From Murinocardiopsis flavida (GTDB lineage: Bacteria > Actinomycetota > Actinomycetes > Streptosporangiales > Streptosporangiaceae), in NCBI RefSeq assembly GCF_003014485.1, contig NZ_PYGA01000023.1, positions 1-46,159 on the forward strand: a stretch of DNA of 46,159 nt. Reading direction: 5' to 3'. Of the stretch, positions 16,508-25,381 are shown one piece after another. Position numbers and translations under genes: made by a program. The notes beneath the pieces were generated by a model that ran no database searches, was not told where the DNA came from, and saw only the letters and a list, made by a program, of their open reading frames with translations. Every line of letters starts with the position of its first letter. Within the stretch, counting starts at the first letter, position 1.

Positions 16508-17853
16508 CATGCCTCCCGCACGTCGAGGCCCTTGGCGCGCAGGTCGTCGCCCGAGAGCCGGGCGGCGCGCTCGTAGGCGCCCACCAGGCTGGTCCCCTCG
16601 GCGACGGCCGCGGCAACGGCGTCGTTGATGTTGCTGTACATCTGGAGCGTCGTCGGCGGGAACCGCTGGCTGGTGTCGATGTTCCGGTCGGCCTCGGCGA
16701 ACACCTCGTTGTAGACCTGCCCATCAAAGAACGGGTCGGGCTCCTCCAGCAGGGAGCCGTCGAACCCGCCGACGGCGGCCGGCCAGCCGTAGCCCGCCTT
16801 GACCAGCAGGTCGATGGACTCCGGGTCGGTGTTGAGCCAGTGCGCGAACGCCGCGGCCTCGCGCGGGTACTCGCACGAGCGGAGGACGGCCGTTGCCGAG
16901 CCGCCCCAGTTCGCCGAGGTCTTGGCCCCGGCCTCCCACTGCGGCATGCGGGCGACCCGCCAGGAGCCCTCGGTGTCGGGGGCGTTGCCCTTGATGATGG
17001 CGTCGTACCACGACGCGCCGAGCAGCGTGGGGGCGTCCCCGGTCTGCAACTGCTTGAACCAGGAGGCCGTGGAGATCGGGGCGAGGTCGACGAGGTCGTC
17101 CTCGATCATCCCCGCCCAGAACTCGAGGACCTTGCGGGTGGTGGCGTCGACCATGTCGAGCACCCAGGTGTCGCCGTCGGTGCGCACCCAGTGCGCGCCC
17201 GCCTGGTGCGCCAGCGCCATCATCCACTGCGCGCCGATCGGCGAGAACGTCTCCATCCGGACGCCGGGGGCCGCCTCGCGCACCGCCCGCGCGGCGTCGC
17301 GGTACTCGTCCCACGTCGTGGGGACGTCGATGCCCCACTCGTCGAAGAGGTCGTGACGGTAGTAGAAGGCCATCGGCCCGGACGCCTGGGGGATGGCGTA
17401 GACCTGGCCGCCGGAGGAGCACATCTCCCACTGCCAGTCGATGAAGTCGTCCTTGTACTGCTCGACGTCGTAGAGGCTGAGGTTCTCCAGGCCCTGCTCC
17501 AGCAGGAACGCCGGGAGCTGCTCGTACTCGACCTGGGCCAGGTCGGGCCCCGTTCCCGCCTCCAGCGCGGAGAACATGCTCTGGTAGCCGCCCTCCGGAC
17601 CGGCGGTGATCACGCGCAGGCGTACCTGGATGTCGGGGTTCTGCCTGTTCCACAGCTCGACGCTGGGCTTGCAGGGCAGCCACGTCCAGAAGTCCAGTTC
17701 GACGCGTTCGCCCGCGGGCGGCGGCGGTTTCGGCTCGGTGGCGACGCGCCGGGGCGGCGCGCAGGCGCTGAGCGCCGACGCCCCCGCCCCGGCGAGCACC
17801 CCGGTCCCCGCCCACCGGAGCAGGGTCCGTCTGTCGATCGTGCGGATGGCCAT
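16507..17853 (-). CDS. Sugar ABC transporter substrate-binding lipoprotein
   Basis: A 448-residue extracellular binding protein. The N-terminus MAIRTIDRRTLLRWAGTGVL has a twin-arginine-like RRTLLR start, then a hydrophobic stretch and a lipobox ending at Cys31 (SALSAC). The body is a family 1 solute-binding protein (ELDFWTWLP near residue 52, GTGPDLAQVEYEQLPAFLL, WFKQLQTGDAPTLLGASW, EAAAFAHWLNTDPE). It captures an oligosaccharide for the two permeases downstream. Its position behind a GH42 beta-galactosidase suggests galacto-oligosaccharides or a galactoside-containing glycan. Start ATG 17853 with AAGGAAGG upstream. Confidence 0.92.
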   Translation of the reverse strand: MAIRTIDRRTLLRWAGTGVLAGAGASALSACAPPRRVATEPKPPPPAGERVELDFWTWLPCKPSVELWNRQNPDIQVRLRVITAGPEGGYQSMFSALEAGTGPDLAQVEYEQLPAFLLEQGLENLSLYDVEQYKDDFIDWQWEMCSSGGQVYAIPQASGPMAFYYRHDLFDEWGIDVPTTWDEYRDAARAVREAAPGVRMETFSPIGAQWMMALAHQAGAHWVRTDGDTWVLDMVDATTRKVLEFWAGMIEDDLVDLAPISTASWFKQLQTGDAPTLLGASWYDAIIKGNAPDTEGSWRVARMPQWEAGAKTSANWGGSATAVLRSCEYPREAAAFAHWLNTDPESIDLLVKAGYGWPAAVGGFDGSLLEEPDPFFDGQVYNEVFAEADRNIDTSQRFPPTTLQMYSNINDAVAAAVAEGTSLVGAYERAARLSGDDLRAKGLDVREA

Positions 17854-17912
17854 CGCGACCTTCCTTGGGTGGAGGGTGGAGTGCGGCTGGATCGAGGGGG
17901 CCGCGGTACCGG

Positions 17913-19934
17913 TCAGCGCATGACCGCGACACCCCCGGGTTGCAGTGCGACGTGGTCGGCCGCCTCGGCGCCGACGGTGAGCAGGTCGGTCATTGCCGTG
18001 CGCAGCCGCACGGTCCGCTGTTCGCCGCCGTGGTTCAGCAGGAACAGGTAGGGGCCGTCGGGGCCGTGGCGCTCGGCGACCTGGACGTCCTCGGGCGGCG
18101 CTTCGACGGGGGCGCGCACCCCGGCGGCGGCAAGGGCGTCGCCGAGCACGGCGTCCATCGGCACGGGGTCGAGCAGCGTGGCGGTGTAGAAGGCGGTGCC
18201 GGACCCGAAGGCGTGCCGGGTGACGGCCGGCAGACCGGCGAGGTCGCCGGTGCCGAAGGACGCCACCGTCTCGGCGCCCTGCGGGACGACGGCCTCCGAC
18301 CACCGGGTGCCGGTCCACGCCGGCCCGCCGGGGTCCAGCGGGGCCGAGACGCCGTCGGGCAGTGGGGCGAACTCCTCGACGGCGAGCCCGAGGACCTCGT
18401 GGAGGGGTGCCGCGAAGCCGCCGGTGTGCAGCCGGTCGTCCTGGTCCACGATGCCGGAGAAGAACGTCACGACGAGGACGCCGCCCTCGCGCACCCACGC
18501 GGTCAGCCGCGCCGCGTTCTCCGCCGACAGCAGGTACAGCGCCGGGGCGATGAGCACCCGGTAGGCGGACAGGTCGCCGCCCGGGTGCACGGCGTCGCAG
18601 CCGACGCCGCGGCGCAGCAGCGAGCGGTGGAACGCCTGGGCGGTCTCCTGCTGGGTGACCTCCGCGGAGGGGTGGGAGTCGATCTCCAGCGCCCACCAGT
18701 TGTGCCAGTCGAGCAGCAGCCCGCACTCGTTGCGCGCCACGGTTCCGGTGATCCCTGCCGCGCGCCGCAACTCCGCGCCGAGCGCGCGGACCTCGCGGTG
18801 CACCCGGGTGTCGGTGCCGCTGTGCGGCACCATCGCGGAGTGGAACTTCTCGGAGCCGCCGAGGGACTGCCGCCACTGGAACGACAGCACCGAGTCCGAG
18901 CCCTGGGCGACGGCCTGCCAGCTGCCGCGCCGCAGGCCGCCGGGCGGCTTGGGCGCGTTGACGCCGCGCCAGTTCACCGCGGAGGGCGCCTGCTCCATGA
19001 GGAGCCACGGCGCGCCGCCGCCCGCGCCGCGGGTGACGTCGTAGCAGTACGCGGCGTCGCGCCAGGAGTCGGTGTCGACGGGGTCGGGGTAGGAGTCGAC
19101 GGACACGACGTCCTGGTACCGGGCCCAGTTGAACCCGTCGACCGGCTTGTGCACGCCGATGAAGTTCGTGGTGATGGGGATGTGCGGGGTGACGCGGCGG
19201 AGGACGTCCTCCTCGCCGCGGTAGCAGGCGAGCAGCGCGTTGTCGCTGAACCGCCAGAAGTCGAGCTGCTGCGCGGGGTTGGCGAAGGCCGACACCTCGC
19301 GCGGCGGCAGGACCTCGGCGAAGTCGGTGTAGCGCTGCGACCAGAAGACCGTCGACCAGGCGGCGTTCAGCGCGTCGATGGTGGTGTAGCGCGCACGCAG
19401 CCAGCGGCGGAAGTCGGCCGCCGAGACGTCGCAGTAGCAGGCGGGGACGTGGTTCCCGTACTCGTTGCCGATGTGCCACATGCCGATGGCAGGGTGCTCG
19501 GCGTAGCGCGCGGCGAGCTTCTCGACGAGCCGGACGGCGTGCGCGCGGTACACGGGGCTGGAGGGGCAGTAGTGCTGGCGGCCCCCCGGCGACAGGGTGG
19601 TGCCCGAGGCGGTGACGGGCAGGGTCTCGGGGTGGCGGTGCGACAGCCACGGCGGCGGCGACGCGGTCATGGTGGCCATGCAGACCGACACGCCGTGGTC
19701 GTGCAGGAGGTCGAGGACGGTGTCGAGCCAGCCGAACTCGGCGGTGCCGGGTTCGGGTTCGACCGTGGCCCACGCGAAGATCCCGAGGGTGACGACGTTG
19801 ACCCCGCAGTCGCGCATGAGCTTGGCGTCCTCGGCCCAGACCTCGGGCGACCACTGCTCGGGGTTGTAGTCGCCGCCGTAGGCGAGACCGCCGATGCGCT
19901 CGCGGAACTTCCGCATGCGCGCGTGCTTGTCCAT
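17913..19934 (-). CDS. GH42 beta-galactosidase
   Basis: A 673-residue glycoside hydrolase family 42 enzyme, cytosolic (no signal peptide). Domain A is the TIM barrel (about 1-390), with GLAYGGDYNPEQW at residues 16-28, the acid/base Glu158 in WHIGNEYG and the nucleophile Glu314 in LLMEQAPSAVNW. Domain B is the trimerisation domain (about 395-600, LLLDWHNWWALEIDSHPS, YRVLIAPALYLLSAENAARL), and a short beta domain closes the chain (GPYLFLLNHGGEQRTVRL). Cysteines C123, C166 and C168 fit part of the family's zinc site. The reaction is hydrolysis of terminal beta-D-galactose. First gene of the operon with the transporter, and divergent from a GntR/FCD regulator. Confidence 0.93.
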   Translation of the reverse strand: MDKHARMRKFRERIGGLAYGGDYNPEQWSPEVWAEDAKLMRDCGVNVVTLGIFAWATVEPEPGTAEFGWLDTVLDLLHDHGVSVCMATMTASPPPWLSHRHPETLPVTASGTTLSPGGRQHYCPSSPVYRAHAVRLVEKLAARYAEHPAIGMWHIGNEYGNHVPACYCDVSAADFRRWLRARYTTIDALNAAWSTVFWSQRYTDFAEVLPPREVSAFANPAQQLDFWRFSDNALLACYRGEEDVLRRVTPHIPITTNFIGVHKPVDGFNWARYQDVVSVDSYPDPVDTDSWRDAAYCYDVTRGAGGGAPWLLMEQAPSAVNWRGVNAPKPPGGLRRGSWQAVAQGSDSVLSFQWRQSLGGSEKFHSAMVPHSGTDTRVHREVRALGAELRRAAGITGTVARNECGLLLDWHNWWALEIDSHPSAEVTQQETAQAFHRSLLRRGVGCDAVHPGGDLSAYRVLIAPALYLLSAENAARLTAWVREGGVLVVTFFSGIVDQDDRLHTGGFAAPLHEVLGLAVEEFAPLPDGVSAPLDPGGPAWTGTRWSEAVVPQGAETVASFGTGDLAGLPAVTRHAFGSGTAFYTATLLDPVPMDAVLGDALAAAGVRAPVEAPPEDVQVAERHGPDGPYLFLLNHGGEQRTVRLRTAMTDLLTVGAEAADHVALQPGGVAVMR

Positions 19935-20030
19935 AACAGCCCTTCAGGGTCGCGGCACGGTCTGCGCACCACTCCGGCACGGGACGTCGGGGGGCGCTCG
20001 CGCCGCCCGGCCGAGTCGGGTGCTGCGACA

Positions 20031-20075
20031 GTTGAACCCGGATCGCGATGTGATGTCAACCATTAATCAGATAAT
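20031..20075. promoter_or_regulatory. Promoter/operator region of the beta-galactosidase operon
   Basis: On the minus strand TTGACA (20054-20059) and TTCAAC (20031-20036) lie 17 bases apart and could be the -35/-10 of the galactosidase operon; the -10 match is weak. Just beyond, the inverted repeat ATTA-ATCAGA-TAAT (20062-20075) in an AT-rich patch is a candidate site for the divergent GntR/FCD regulator. Confidence 0.45.
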
Positions 20076-20125
20076 TACGCCGGAAAGTGCGGCGCCGCTG
20101 GTGGTGGTCGTGGCACCATGCCGGT

Positions 20126-20848
20126 ATGTCCCGATACCCCAGCCGCGGCCGCCATGGGCACGTGGTGGACACCCTCGGAACGCGCATCGTCACCGGGCGG
20201 GTGCCGCCCGGCAGCCCGATCGACCCGGTGGCGCTCGAACGGGAGTTCCGCGTCTCGCGCAGCGTCGTCCGCGAGTCGCTGCGCGTCCTGACCGCGAAGG
20301 GCCTGGTCGACGCGCGGCCCCGGCTGGGCACCTACGTGCTGGCCCGCGAGGAGTGGGTGTCGCTCGACCCCGATGTGCTGCGCTGGCGGTTCTCCGGCCC
20401 GCCGGACCCCGGGTTCCTGGACGAGCTGTTCGAGGTCCGGCTGATCGTCGAGCCCATGACGACGCGCCTCGCCGCGCTCCGCCGCACACCCGACGACCTC
20501 GCCGCGCTCGGCGACGCGCTGGAGGCGATGCGCACGGCCCGCGGCGACTCGCCTGAGGCGCACGTCGTGGCCGACGTCGCCTTCCACGCCGCGCTGCTCG
20601 CCGCGGCGCACAACAGCCTGCTGGACCACCTGTCGCCGGTGGTCGAGACCGGCCTCCAGGTGCGCGACGCGTTCGTCCACGACACGCTGGCGCACGACGC
20701 GGTCGGGGAGCACGAGGCGGTGCTCGACGCGGTGGCCGCCGCCGATCCCGCCCGGTCCGAGCACGCCATGCGCGCCCTGCTGGAGCGCTCGGCCGCCGAC
20801 GTCGACACGGCCTGGGCGATGCGGGAACCCCACCCCGACCCGACCTGA
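20126..20848 (+). CDS. GntR family regulator, FadR/FCD subfamily
   Basis: A 240-residue regulator starting MSRYPSRGRHGHVVDTLGTR. The winged helix-turn-helix covers about residues 8-78 (PIDPVALEREFRVSRSVVRE, then LTAKGLVDARPRLGTYV). The all-helical FCD domain (about 95-225) has the metal/ligand positions ELFEVRLIVEP, DVAFHAALLAAAHN and EHEAVLDAVAAADP; the conserved D and H residues that bind a metal and a carboxylate or sugar acid are present. It is divergent from the beta-galactosidase operon and is its likely repressor. It resembles DgoR-type galactonate regulators by eye, but this is not certain. Confidence 0.9.
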   Translation: MSRYPSRGRHGHVVDTLGTRIVTGRVPPGSPIDPVALEREFRVSRSVVRESLRVLTAKGLVDARPRLGTYVLAREEWVSLDPDVLRWRFSGPPDPGFLDELFEVRLIVEPMTTRLAALRRTPDDLAALGDALEAMRTARGDSPEAHVVADVAFHAALLAAAHNSLLDHLSPVVETGLQVRDAFVHDTLAHDAVGEHEAVLDAVAAADPARSEHAMRALLERSAADVDTAWAMREPHPDPT

Positions 20849-20853
20849 CCACC

Positions 20854-20874
20854 GGGGCCGCCCGCGGCGGCCCC
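20854..20874. terminator. Hairpin between convergent GntR and IclR genes
   Basis: GGGGCCGCC / GGCGGCCCC, a perfect 9-bp stem with a 3-base loop, six bases after the GntR stop. No U run. Probable bidirectional terminator. Confidence 0.6.
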
Positions 20875-20911
20875 CGCGGCGACCACCTCGCCGACCGCCC
20901 GGTGCCGCCGG

Positions 20912-21718
20912 TCAGCCCAGTTCGGCCGAGAGTTCCAGCGCCACCTGGCGGGTGAGCGCCCCGGCGCCCTCCAGGCGCGCGCCCAGGCGGGCCTTCGGCG
21001 CGGAGATGTTGACGGCGGCGACGATCCGCCCGGAGAAGTCGCGCACCGGCGCGGAGACGCCCACGAGCCCCGCCTCGAACTCCTCGTCGACCATCGCGAA
21101 CCCGTTCCGGCGGATCCGGTCGACCTCATCGGCGAGGCTCTCGTACCCGTAGACGCCCTCGCCGCCCGGGGTCGCCGCGAGCTCCTGCGCGCTGAACCAG
21201 CCGTGCAGCGTCTCGGGGTCCCATTCGCTCACGAGCACCCGGCCCGCCGAGGTGAGGTGCAAGGGCACGCCGATACCCTCCCAGCCGAGGCCGCGGAAGG
21301 CGTGCCGCGGCGCCTCGGAGATGAGGGTGACGGCGCCGCCGCCGCGGCGCACGCACAGGTGGGCCGTCTCGTTGACCATCCCCACGAGGCGGCGCAGGTG
21401 CGGGGTCGCCGCGCGCACCAGGTGCGCCTCGGAGGTGCGGGCCGCCATGGCGTACAGGCGCCATCCGAGCCGGTAGGTGAGCGTGTCCTCGTCGCGGCTG
21501 ATGATGCCGGCGTCGGCGAGGGTCGCGAGCGCCCGGGACACCTGGCTCTTGTCGCGGCCGACCCGCTGCGCGAGGCGGAGGACGCCGAGCCCGTCGCCGG
21601 TGGCGGACTCGGCGTCGGCGATGGCCTCCAGCAGCTCGACGTCGCGGCGCAGGCCGGAGGCGTTGGGGCGATGGCCTCCGGTAACCGCCGGGTCACCATC
21701 CCCGCGTTTGGTTGCCAT
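20912..21718 (-). CDS. IclR family transcriptional regulator
   Basis: A 268-residue protein. The N-terminal winged helix-turn-helix (about residues 25-90: RRDVELLEAIADAESATGDG, then QRVGRDKSQVSRALATLADA) is followed by the GAF-like IclR effector domain (about 100-265), with NETAHLCVRRGGGAVTLISE, GVPLHLTSAGRVLVSE, GFAMVDEEFEAGLVGVSAPV and IVAAVNISAPKARL. The start at ATG 21718 has GGAGG eight bases upstream, better than ATG 21733. It is divergent from the OpuC-type transporter, with GGTT-AACC repeats covering its own start. It probably controls the transporter and perhaps the downstream catabolic operon. Confidence 0.9.
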   Translation of the reverse strand: MATKRGDGDPAVTGGHRPNASGLRRDVELLEAIADAESATGDGLGVLRLAQRVGRDKSQVSRALATLADAGIISRDEDTLTYRLGWRLYAMAARTSEAHLVRAATPHLRRLVGMVNETAHLCVRRGGGAVTLISEAPRHAFRGLGWEGIGVPLHLTSAGRVLVSEWDPETLHGWFSAQELAATPGGEGVYGYESLADEVDRIRRNGFAMVDEEFEAGLVGVSAPVRDFSGRIVAAVNISAPKARLGARLEGAGALTRQVALELSAELG

Positions 21719-21749
21719 ATGCGCAACCTCCATTGCTCATTGGTTAACC
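21710..21749. promoter_or_regulatory. Candidate IclR operators with GGTT...AACC arms
   Basis: GGTTGC-N7-GCAACC (21710-21728) covers the IclR start codon, and a second shorter palindrome GGTTAACC lies at 21742-21749. Both are in the 100-bp divergent gap before the transporter. Related arms suggest one binding protein. Confidence 0.45.
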
Positions 21750-21818
21750 CGACTCTACCGTCTAAGCCGTCCACCTCACGTTTTCCCGGCCTCGACCGGC
21801 GGGACTAAGGAGTTCGCA

Positions 21819-22511
21819 TTGGAGGCACAACCCCTCGACGGCACGACCCTGCACGGGCTCGACGCCTACCTGCTCAGGCGATGGGACCGGATCCTGGAAC
21901 AGGCCGCCGAACACCTCGTCGTGGTCGCCCTGTCCGTCGGAATCGCGGCCGCGATCGGCATCGCCATCGGCGCGCTGGTGTGGAACCGCCCGTTCCCGCG
22001 CTCGGTGTCCCTCGGAGTCGCCGGGGTCCTCATCACCATCCCGTCGCTGGCACTGCTCGGCCTGCTGATCCCGGTCCTCGGCATCGGGTGGACGCCGACC
22101 GTGGTCTCGCTGGTCCTCTACGCGCTGCTGCCGATCGTGCGCAACACCGTGGTTGGGCTGCGGGAGGTGCCCGCCGCCGTCATGGAATCGGCCCTCGGCA
22201 TGGGCTACACCCGGACCCAGACCCTCCTGCGCGTGCAGCTCCCGATGGCGTGGCCCGTGATCATCACGGGGATCCGGGTGTCGACCCAGCTCATCGTCGG
22301 AATCGCCACGGTCGCCGCCTACGTGTCCGGCCCGGGGCTCGGCAACGACATCTTCCAGGGGCTCGCCAGCCTCGGGTCCATCAACGCGCTCAACCGGACG
22401 TTCGTCGCGACGGTCTGCGTGGTCGTGCTCGCGCTCCTGCTCGACGCCCTGTTCATCCTCATCCGCCGCTCCACCACACCGAGGGGGATCCGTGTCCGAC
22501 CGGCTGCTTGA
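21819..22511 (+). CDS. OpuC/OpuB-type quaternary-amine ABC transporter permease 1
   Basis: A 230-residue inner-membrane permease. Translation most likely begins at TTG 21819, six bases after AAGGAG; no ATG or GTG lies nearby in frame. Helices include LVVVALSVGIAAAIGIAIGA, VLITIPSLALLGLLIPVLGI and a C-terminal pair. The motif NTVVGLREVPAAVMESALGMG is the EAA loop of the ProW/OpuCB family. These transporters take up glycine betaine, choline, carnitine or similar compounds. First gene of a four-gene operon, with its 3' end overlapping the ATPase gene by 20 bases. Confidence 0.9.
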   Translation: MEAQPLDGTTLHGLDAYLLRRWDRILEQAAEHLVVVALSVGIAAAIGIAIGALVWNRPFPRSVSLGVAGVLITIPSLALLGLLIPVLGIGWTPTVVSLVLYALLPIVRNTVVGLREVPAAVMESALGMGYTRTQTLLRVQLPMAWPVIITGIRVSTQLIVGIATVAAYVSGPGLGNDIFQGLASLGSINALNRTFVATVCVVVLALLLDALFILIRRSTTPRGIRVRPAA

Positions 22512-23523
22512 ATCCGCGCCCGACGAGGAGGCGGCCGGGTCGCGCACCGGGCTCGGGATCCGCCTGACCGACGTCTCCAAGACCTACCCGGGCGGCTCCG
22601 CCCCCGCCGTCGACGGCTTCACCATGGACATCCCTGCGGGCGAGCTCGTGGTGTTCGTCGGCCCGTCCGGCTGCGGCAAGACCACCACCATGAAGATGAT
22701 CAACCGGATCATCGAGCCGACCTCGGGCTCCATCACCATCGGCGACGAGGACGTGCTGACCCTCGACCCGGTCCGGCTGCGCCGCCGGGTCGGCTACGTC
22801 ATCCAGCAGATCGGGCTGTTCCCGCACATGACGATCGCGCAGAACGTGGGCGTGGTCCCGCAGCTGCTCGGCTGGTCGGCGGCGCGCACAGCGGAGCGGG
22901 TGGACGAACTGCTGCGGACGGTCGCGCTGGACCCCGGCGTGTTCGCCCACCGCTACCCGCGCCAGCTCTCCGGCGGGCAGCAGCAGCGCGTGGGCGTCGC
23001 CCGCGCGCTGGCGGCCGACCCGCCGGTCATGCTGATGGACGAGCCGTTCGGCGCCACCGACCCCATCACCCGCGAGCGCTTGCAGGACGAGTTCCTCGAA
23101 CTCCAGCGGCGGCTGCGCAAGACGATCGTCTTCGTCACCCACGACTTCGCCGAGGCGGTGCGGCTGGGCGACCGGATCGCCGTGCTGGGCGACCGCTCCC
23201 GGATCGTGCAGTACGACACCCCGCGGCGCGTCCTGGCGGCACCGGCGGACGACTACGTCGCCTCGTTCATCGGCTCCACTGCGGCGCTCACCGGGCTGGG
23301 CCTGGTGCGGGTCGCCGACGCGGAGCTCGGCCCGGCGTCCGAGGCGCCCGACACCGCGGGCGTGCACCCCGACACCGACCTGCGCACTGCATTGGACCTG
23401 CTGGTCTCCTCCTGCGGCGAGCGGATCGCCGTGCGCGACGGCGGCCGGGTCGTGGGCTCCCTGGGCCTGGCCGCGATCGCCGCCGCACTGGCCGCGCACA
23501 CCTCATCGAACGGGGGTGCGTGA
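22492..23523 (+). CDS. OpuC/OpuB-type ABC transporter ATPase
   Basis: A 343-residue ATPase starting at GTG within the end of the permease gene. It shows Walker A GPSGCGKTTT (about residue 58), a Q-loop QQIGLFPHMT, the signature LSGGQQQRVG, Walker B MLMDEPFGATDP and H-loop FVTHD. The usual FGALDP is FGATDP here. After residue 270 a single CBS-like segment (TDLRTALDLLVSSCGERIAV, then GGRVVGSLGLAAIAAAL) follows, as in OpuCA-type ATPases where CBS domains sense ionic strength. Only one CBS copy is visible, so osmotic sensing may differ. It energises the two permeases. Confidence 0.92.
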   Translation: MSDRLLESAPDEEAAGSRTGLGIRLTDVSKTYPGGSAPAVDGFTMDIPAGELVVFVGPSGCGKTTTMKMINRIIEPTSGSITIGDEDVLTLDPVRLRRRVGYVIQQIGLFPHMTIAQNVGVVPQLLGWSAARTAERVDELLRTVALDPGVFAHRYPRQLSGGQQQRVGVARALAADPPVMLMDEPFGATDPITRERLQDEFLELQRRLRKTIVFVTHDFAEAVRLGDRIAVLGDRSRIVQYDTPRRVLAAPADDYVASFIGSTAALTGLGLVRVADAELGPASEAPDTAGVHPDTDLRTALDLLVSSCGERIAVRDGGRVVGSLGLAAIAAALAAHTSSNGGA

Positions 23524-24300
23524 GTGAGCACGGCGATCGCCGAACCCGGCCGCAGCCCGGACCCCGCGGCGTCCCGCTGGCAGCGCATCCGCACCCCCGG
23601 CCGGCTGATCACCCCCCTCGGGGTGCTCCTCGTGCTGGCCGGGCTGTTCGCCTGGGTCGCGACCCGGGACCTCGACAGCATCGAGCAGCGCACGCTCAAC
23701 GCCGAGTACATCGTCACGAACACCTTGCAGCACGCCAAGATCACCTTCGTGGCGGGGGCGCTCGTCGTCCTCATCGCGATCCCCCTCGGGGTGGTCGCCA
23801 GCCGCTCCCGGGTGCTCGCCCCGGTGATCCTCGCGCTCGGCAACGTCGGCCAGGCGGTCCCGGTGATCGGGCTGATGGCGATGCTCACCATCGTGTTCGG
23901 CATCGGGTTCACCATCGCGATGGTCGGCATCGTGCTGTACGCGCTCCTCCCGACGCTGCGCAACACCGTGGTCGGCCTCCAGCAGGTGGACCCGGCGACC
24001 GTCGAGGCGGCGCGCGGCGTCGGCATGACCGACGCCCAGATCCTGCGCCGGATCGAGTTCCCCCTCGCCGTCCCGGTCATCCTGGCCGGGCTGCGCACCG
24101 CGCTCGTGCTGTGCGTGGGGGTCGCGGTCCTGGCGACGTTCGTCAACGCGGGCGGGCTGGGCGACATCATCGTCAACGGCATCAAGCTGCAACGGATGAC
24201 CGTGCTGGTCACCGGCAGTGTGCTCACCGCGGCGATCGCGCTGCTGGTGGACTGGCTCGGCGGCCTCGCCGAGGACCTGCTACGCCCCCGGGGGATGTGA
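23524..24300 (+). CDS. OpuC/OpuB-type ABC transporter permease 2
   Basis: A 258-residue permease starting at GTG directly after the ATPase stop. The N-terminus is extended (about 30 residues before the first helix PLGVLLVLAGLFAWV), and after a periplasmic stretch come the core helices (VAGALVVLIAIPLGVVASRS; VPVIGLMAMLTIVFGIGFTI). The EAA loop reads NTVVGLQQVDPATVEAARGV. It forms a heterodimer with the first permease, as OpuCB and OpuCD do. Tightly packed within the operon. Confidence 0.91.
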   Translation: MSTAIAEPGRSPDPAASRWQRIRTPGRLITPLGVLLVLAGLFAWVATRDLDSIEQRTLNAEYIVTNTLQHAKITFVAGALVVLIAIPLGVVASRSRVLAPVILALGNVGQAVPVIGLMAMLTIVFGIGFTIAMVGIVLYALLPTLRNTVVGLQQVDPATVEAARGVGMTDAQILRRIEFPLAVPVILAGLRTALVLCVGVAVLATFVNAGGLGDIIVNGIKLQRMTVLVTGSVLTAAIALLVDWLGGLAEDLLRPRGM

Positions 24301-24301
24301 C

Positions 24302-25270
24302 ATGGCCATGCGAGACGCGCAGACCCGACGCCCGGCCGGGATCCGGCTCGCCGCCGCGGCGGTCGCCCTGGCGTTCGCGGCGGGCGGGTGCGGCAGCGGC
24401 GGGGAGTTCGTCGAACCCGAGGGGCCGCTCGCCGGGCTGGAGCTCCAGGTCGCGGCGAAGGACTTCTCCGAGCAGCGCATCCTGGCCCGGATCGCGGCGT
24501 ACGCGCTCCAGACCCTCGGGGCCGAGGCCGTGCCCGTCGACATGGTCGGCTCCAGCAACACCCGGGCCGCGCTGGAGGCCGGCGAGGTCGACATGTACTG
24601 GGAGTACACCGGGACGGCCTGGATCAGCTACCTGGGCGAGACCAAGCCGCTGCCGGACCCCGAGGAACAGTTCACGGCCGTCGCGGAACGCGACCTCGCC
24701 GACAACGGCATCCACTGGACCGCGCCCCCGGCGTGGTTCAGCAACACCTACGCCATGGCCGTGCGCACCGACCTCGCGCGGAAGTGGGACCTGAAGACCC
24801 TCTCGGACCTGGCCGGGTTCGCGCGCGAGCACCCCGACAAGGCCACCTTCTGCATCGAGACGGAGTTCTCCACCCGCGACGACGGCTGGCCGGGGCTCCT
24901 CGACGCCTACTCCATGGAGGTCGACAAGGAGCGGGTGCACATGGTCGACACCGGCATCATCTTCACCGAGCTGGCGAAGGCGTCGACCTGCGCGTTCGGC
25001 GACGTCTTCGCGACCGACGGCCGGATCAAGGCGCTCGGGCTGACGACGCTGGAGGACGACCGCGCCTTCTTCCCCAACTACAACCCCACCCCGACGTACA
25101 GCAGCGAACTCGCAGCGGAACACCCGGAGATCGACGAGCTGCTGGGGCGGATCAACAAGGAGCTCACCGAGAAGGAGATCCTCGCCCTCGCGGAGCGCGC
25201 CGACTACTACGGCGACGACCCCGAGGAGATCGCCGAGGACTGGCTCCGCGAGAAGGGATTCCTGGACTAG
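24302..25270 (+). CDS. OpuC/OpuB-type substrate-binding lipoprotein
   Basis: A 322-residue lipoprotein. An Arg-containing start and hydrophobic segment (IRLAAAAVALAFAAGG) lead to Cys30, the lipid anchor. The body is an OpuAC/ProX-like binding domain: QVAAKDFSEQRILARIAAYA, MVGSSNTRAALEAGEVDMYW, then EYTGTAW, which is the hinge and aromatic cage region for quaternary ammonium ligands in this family. DLKTLSDLAGFAREHPDK and the late GRINKELTEKEILALAERAD are also typical. It determines the substrate, but betaine, choline and other trimethylammonium compounds cannot be told apart by eye. Last gene before a strong terminator. Confidence 0.91.
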   Translation: MAMRDAQTRRPAGIRLAAAAVALAFAAGGCGSGGEFVEPEGPLAGLELQVAAKDFSEQRILARIAAYALQTLGAEAVPVDMVGSSNTRAALEAGEVDMYWEYTGTAWISYLGETKPLPDPEEQFTAVAERDLADNGIHWTAPPAWFSNTYAMAVRTDLARKWDLKTLSDLAGFAREHPDKATFCIETEFSTRDDGWPGLLDAYSMEVDKERVHMVDTGIIFTELAKASTCAFGDVFATDGRIKALGLTTLEDDRAFFPNYNPTPTYSSELAAEHPEIDELLGRINKELTEKEILALAERADYYGDDPEEIAEDWLREKGFLD

Positions 25271-25285
25271 GGGGCAGCGAGCAGG

Positions 25286-25337
25286 GGGCCGTCCAGGCCC
25301 GGTGCGGCGCCGCACCGGGCCTGGACGGCCCGTTTTT
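25286..25337 (+). terminator. Strong intrinsic terminator after the quaternary-amine transporter operon
   Basis: A perfect 46-base palindrome (23 + 23, beginning GGGCCGTCCAGGCCCGG) is followed by GTTTTT. It lies 16 bases after the stop codon of the lipoprotein gene. The best terminator in the window; it separates the transporter from the fae operon transcriptionally. Confidence 0.92.
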
Positions 25338-25381
25338 CACACCTTGTTTCCGCTGGTCAGGCGGCATTTCGCAATTCGGTG

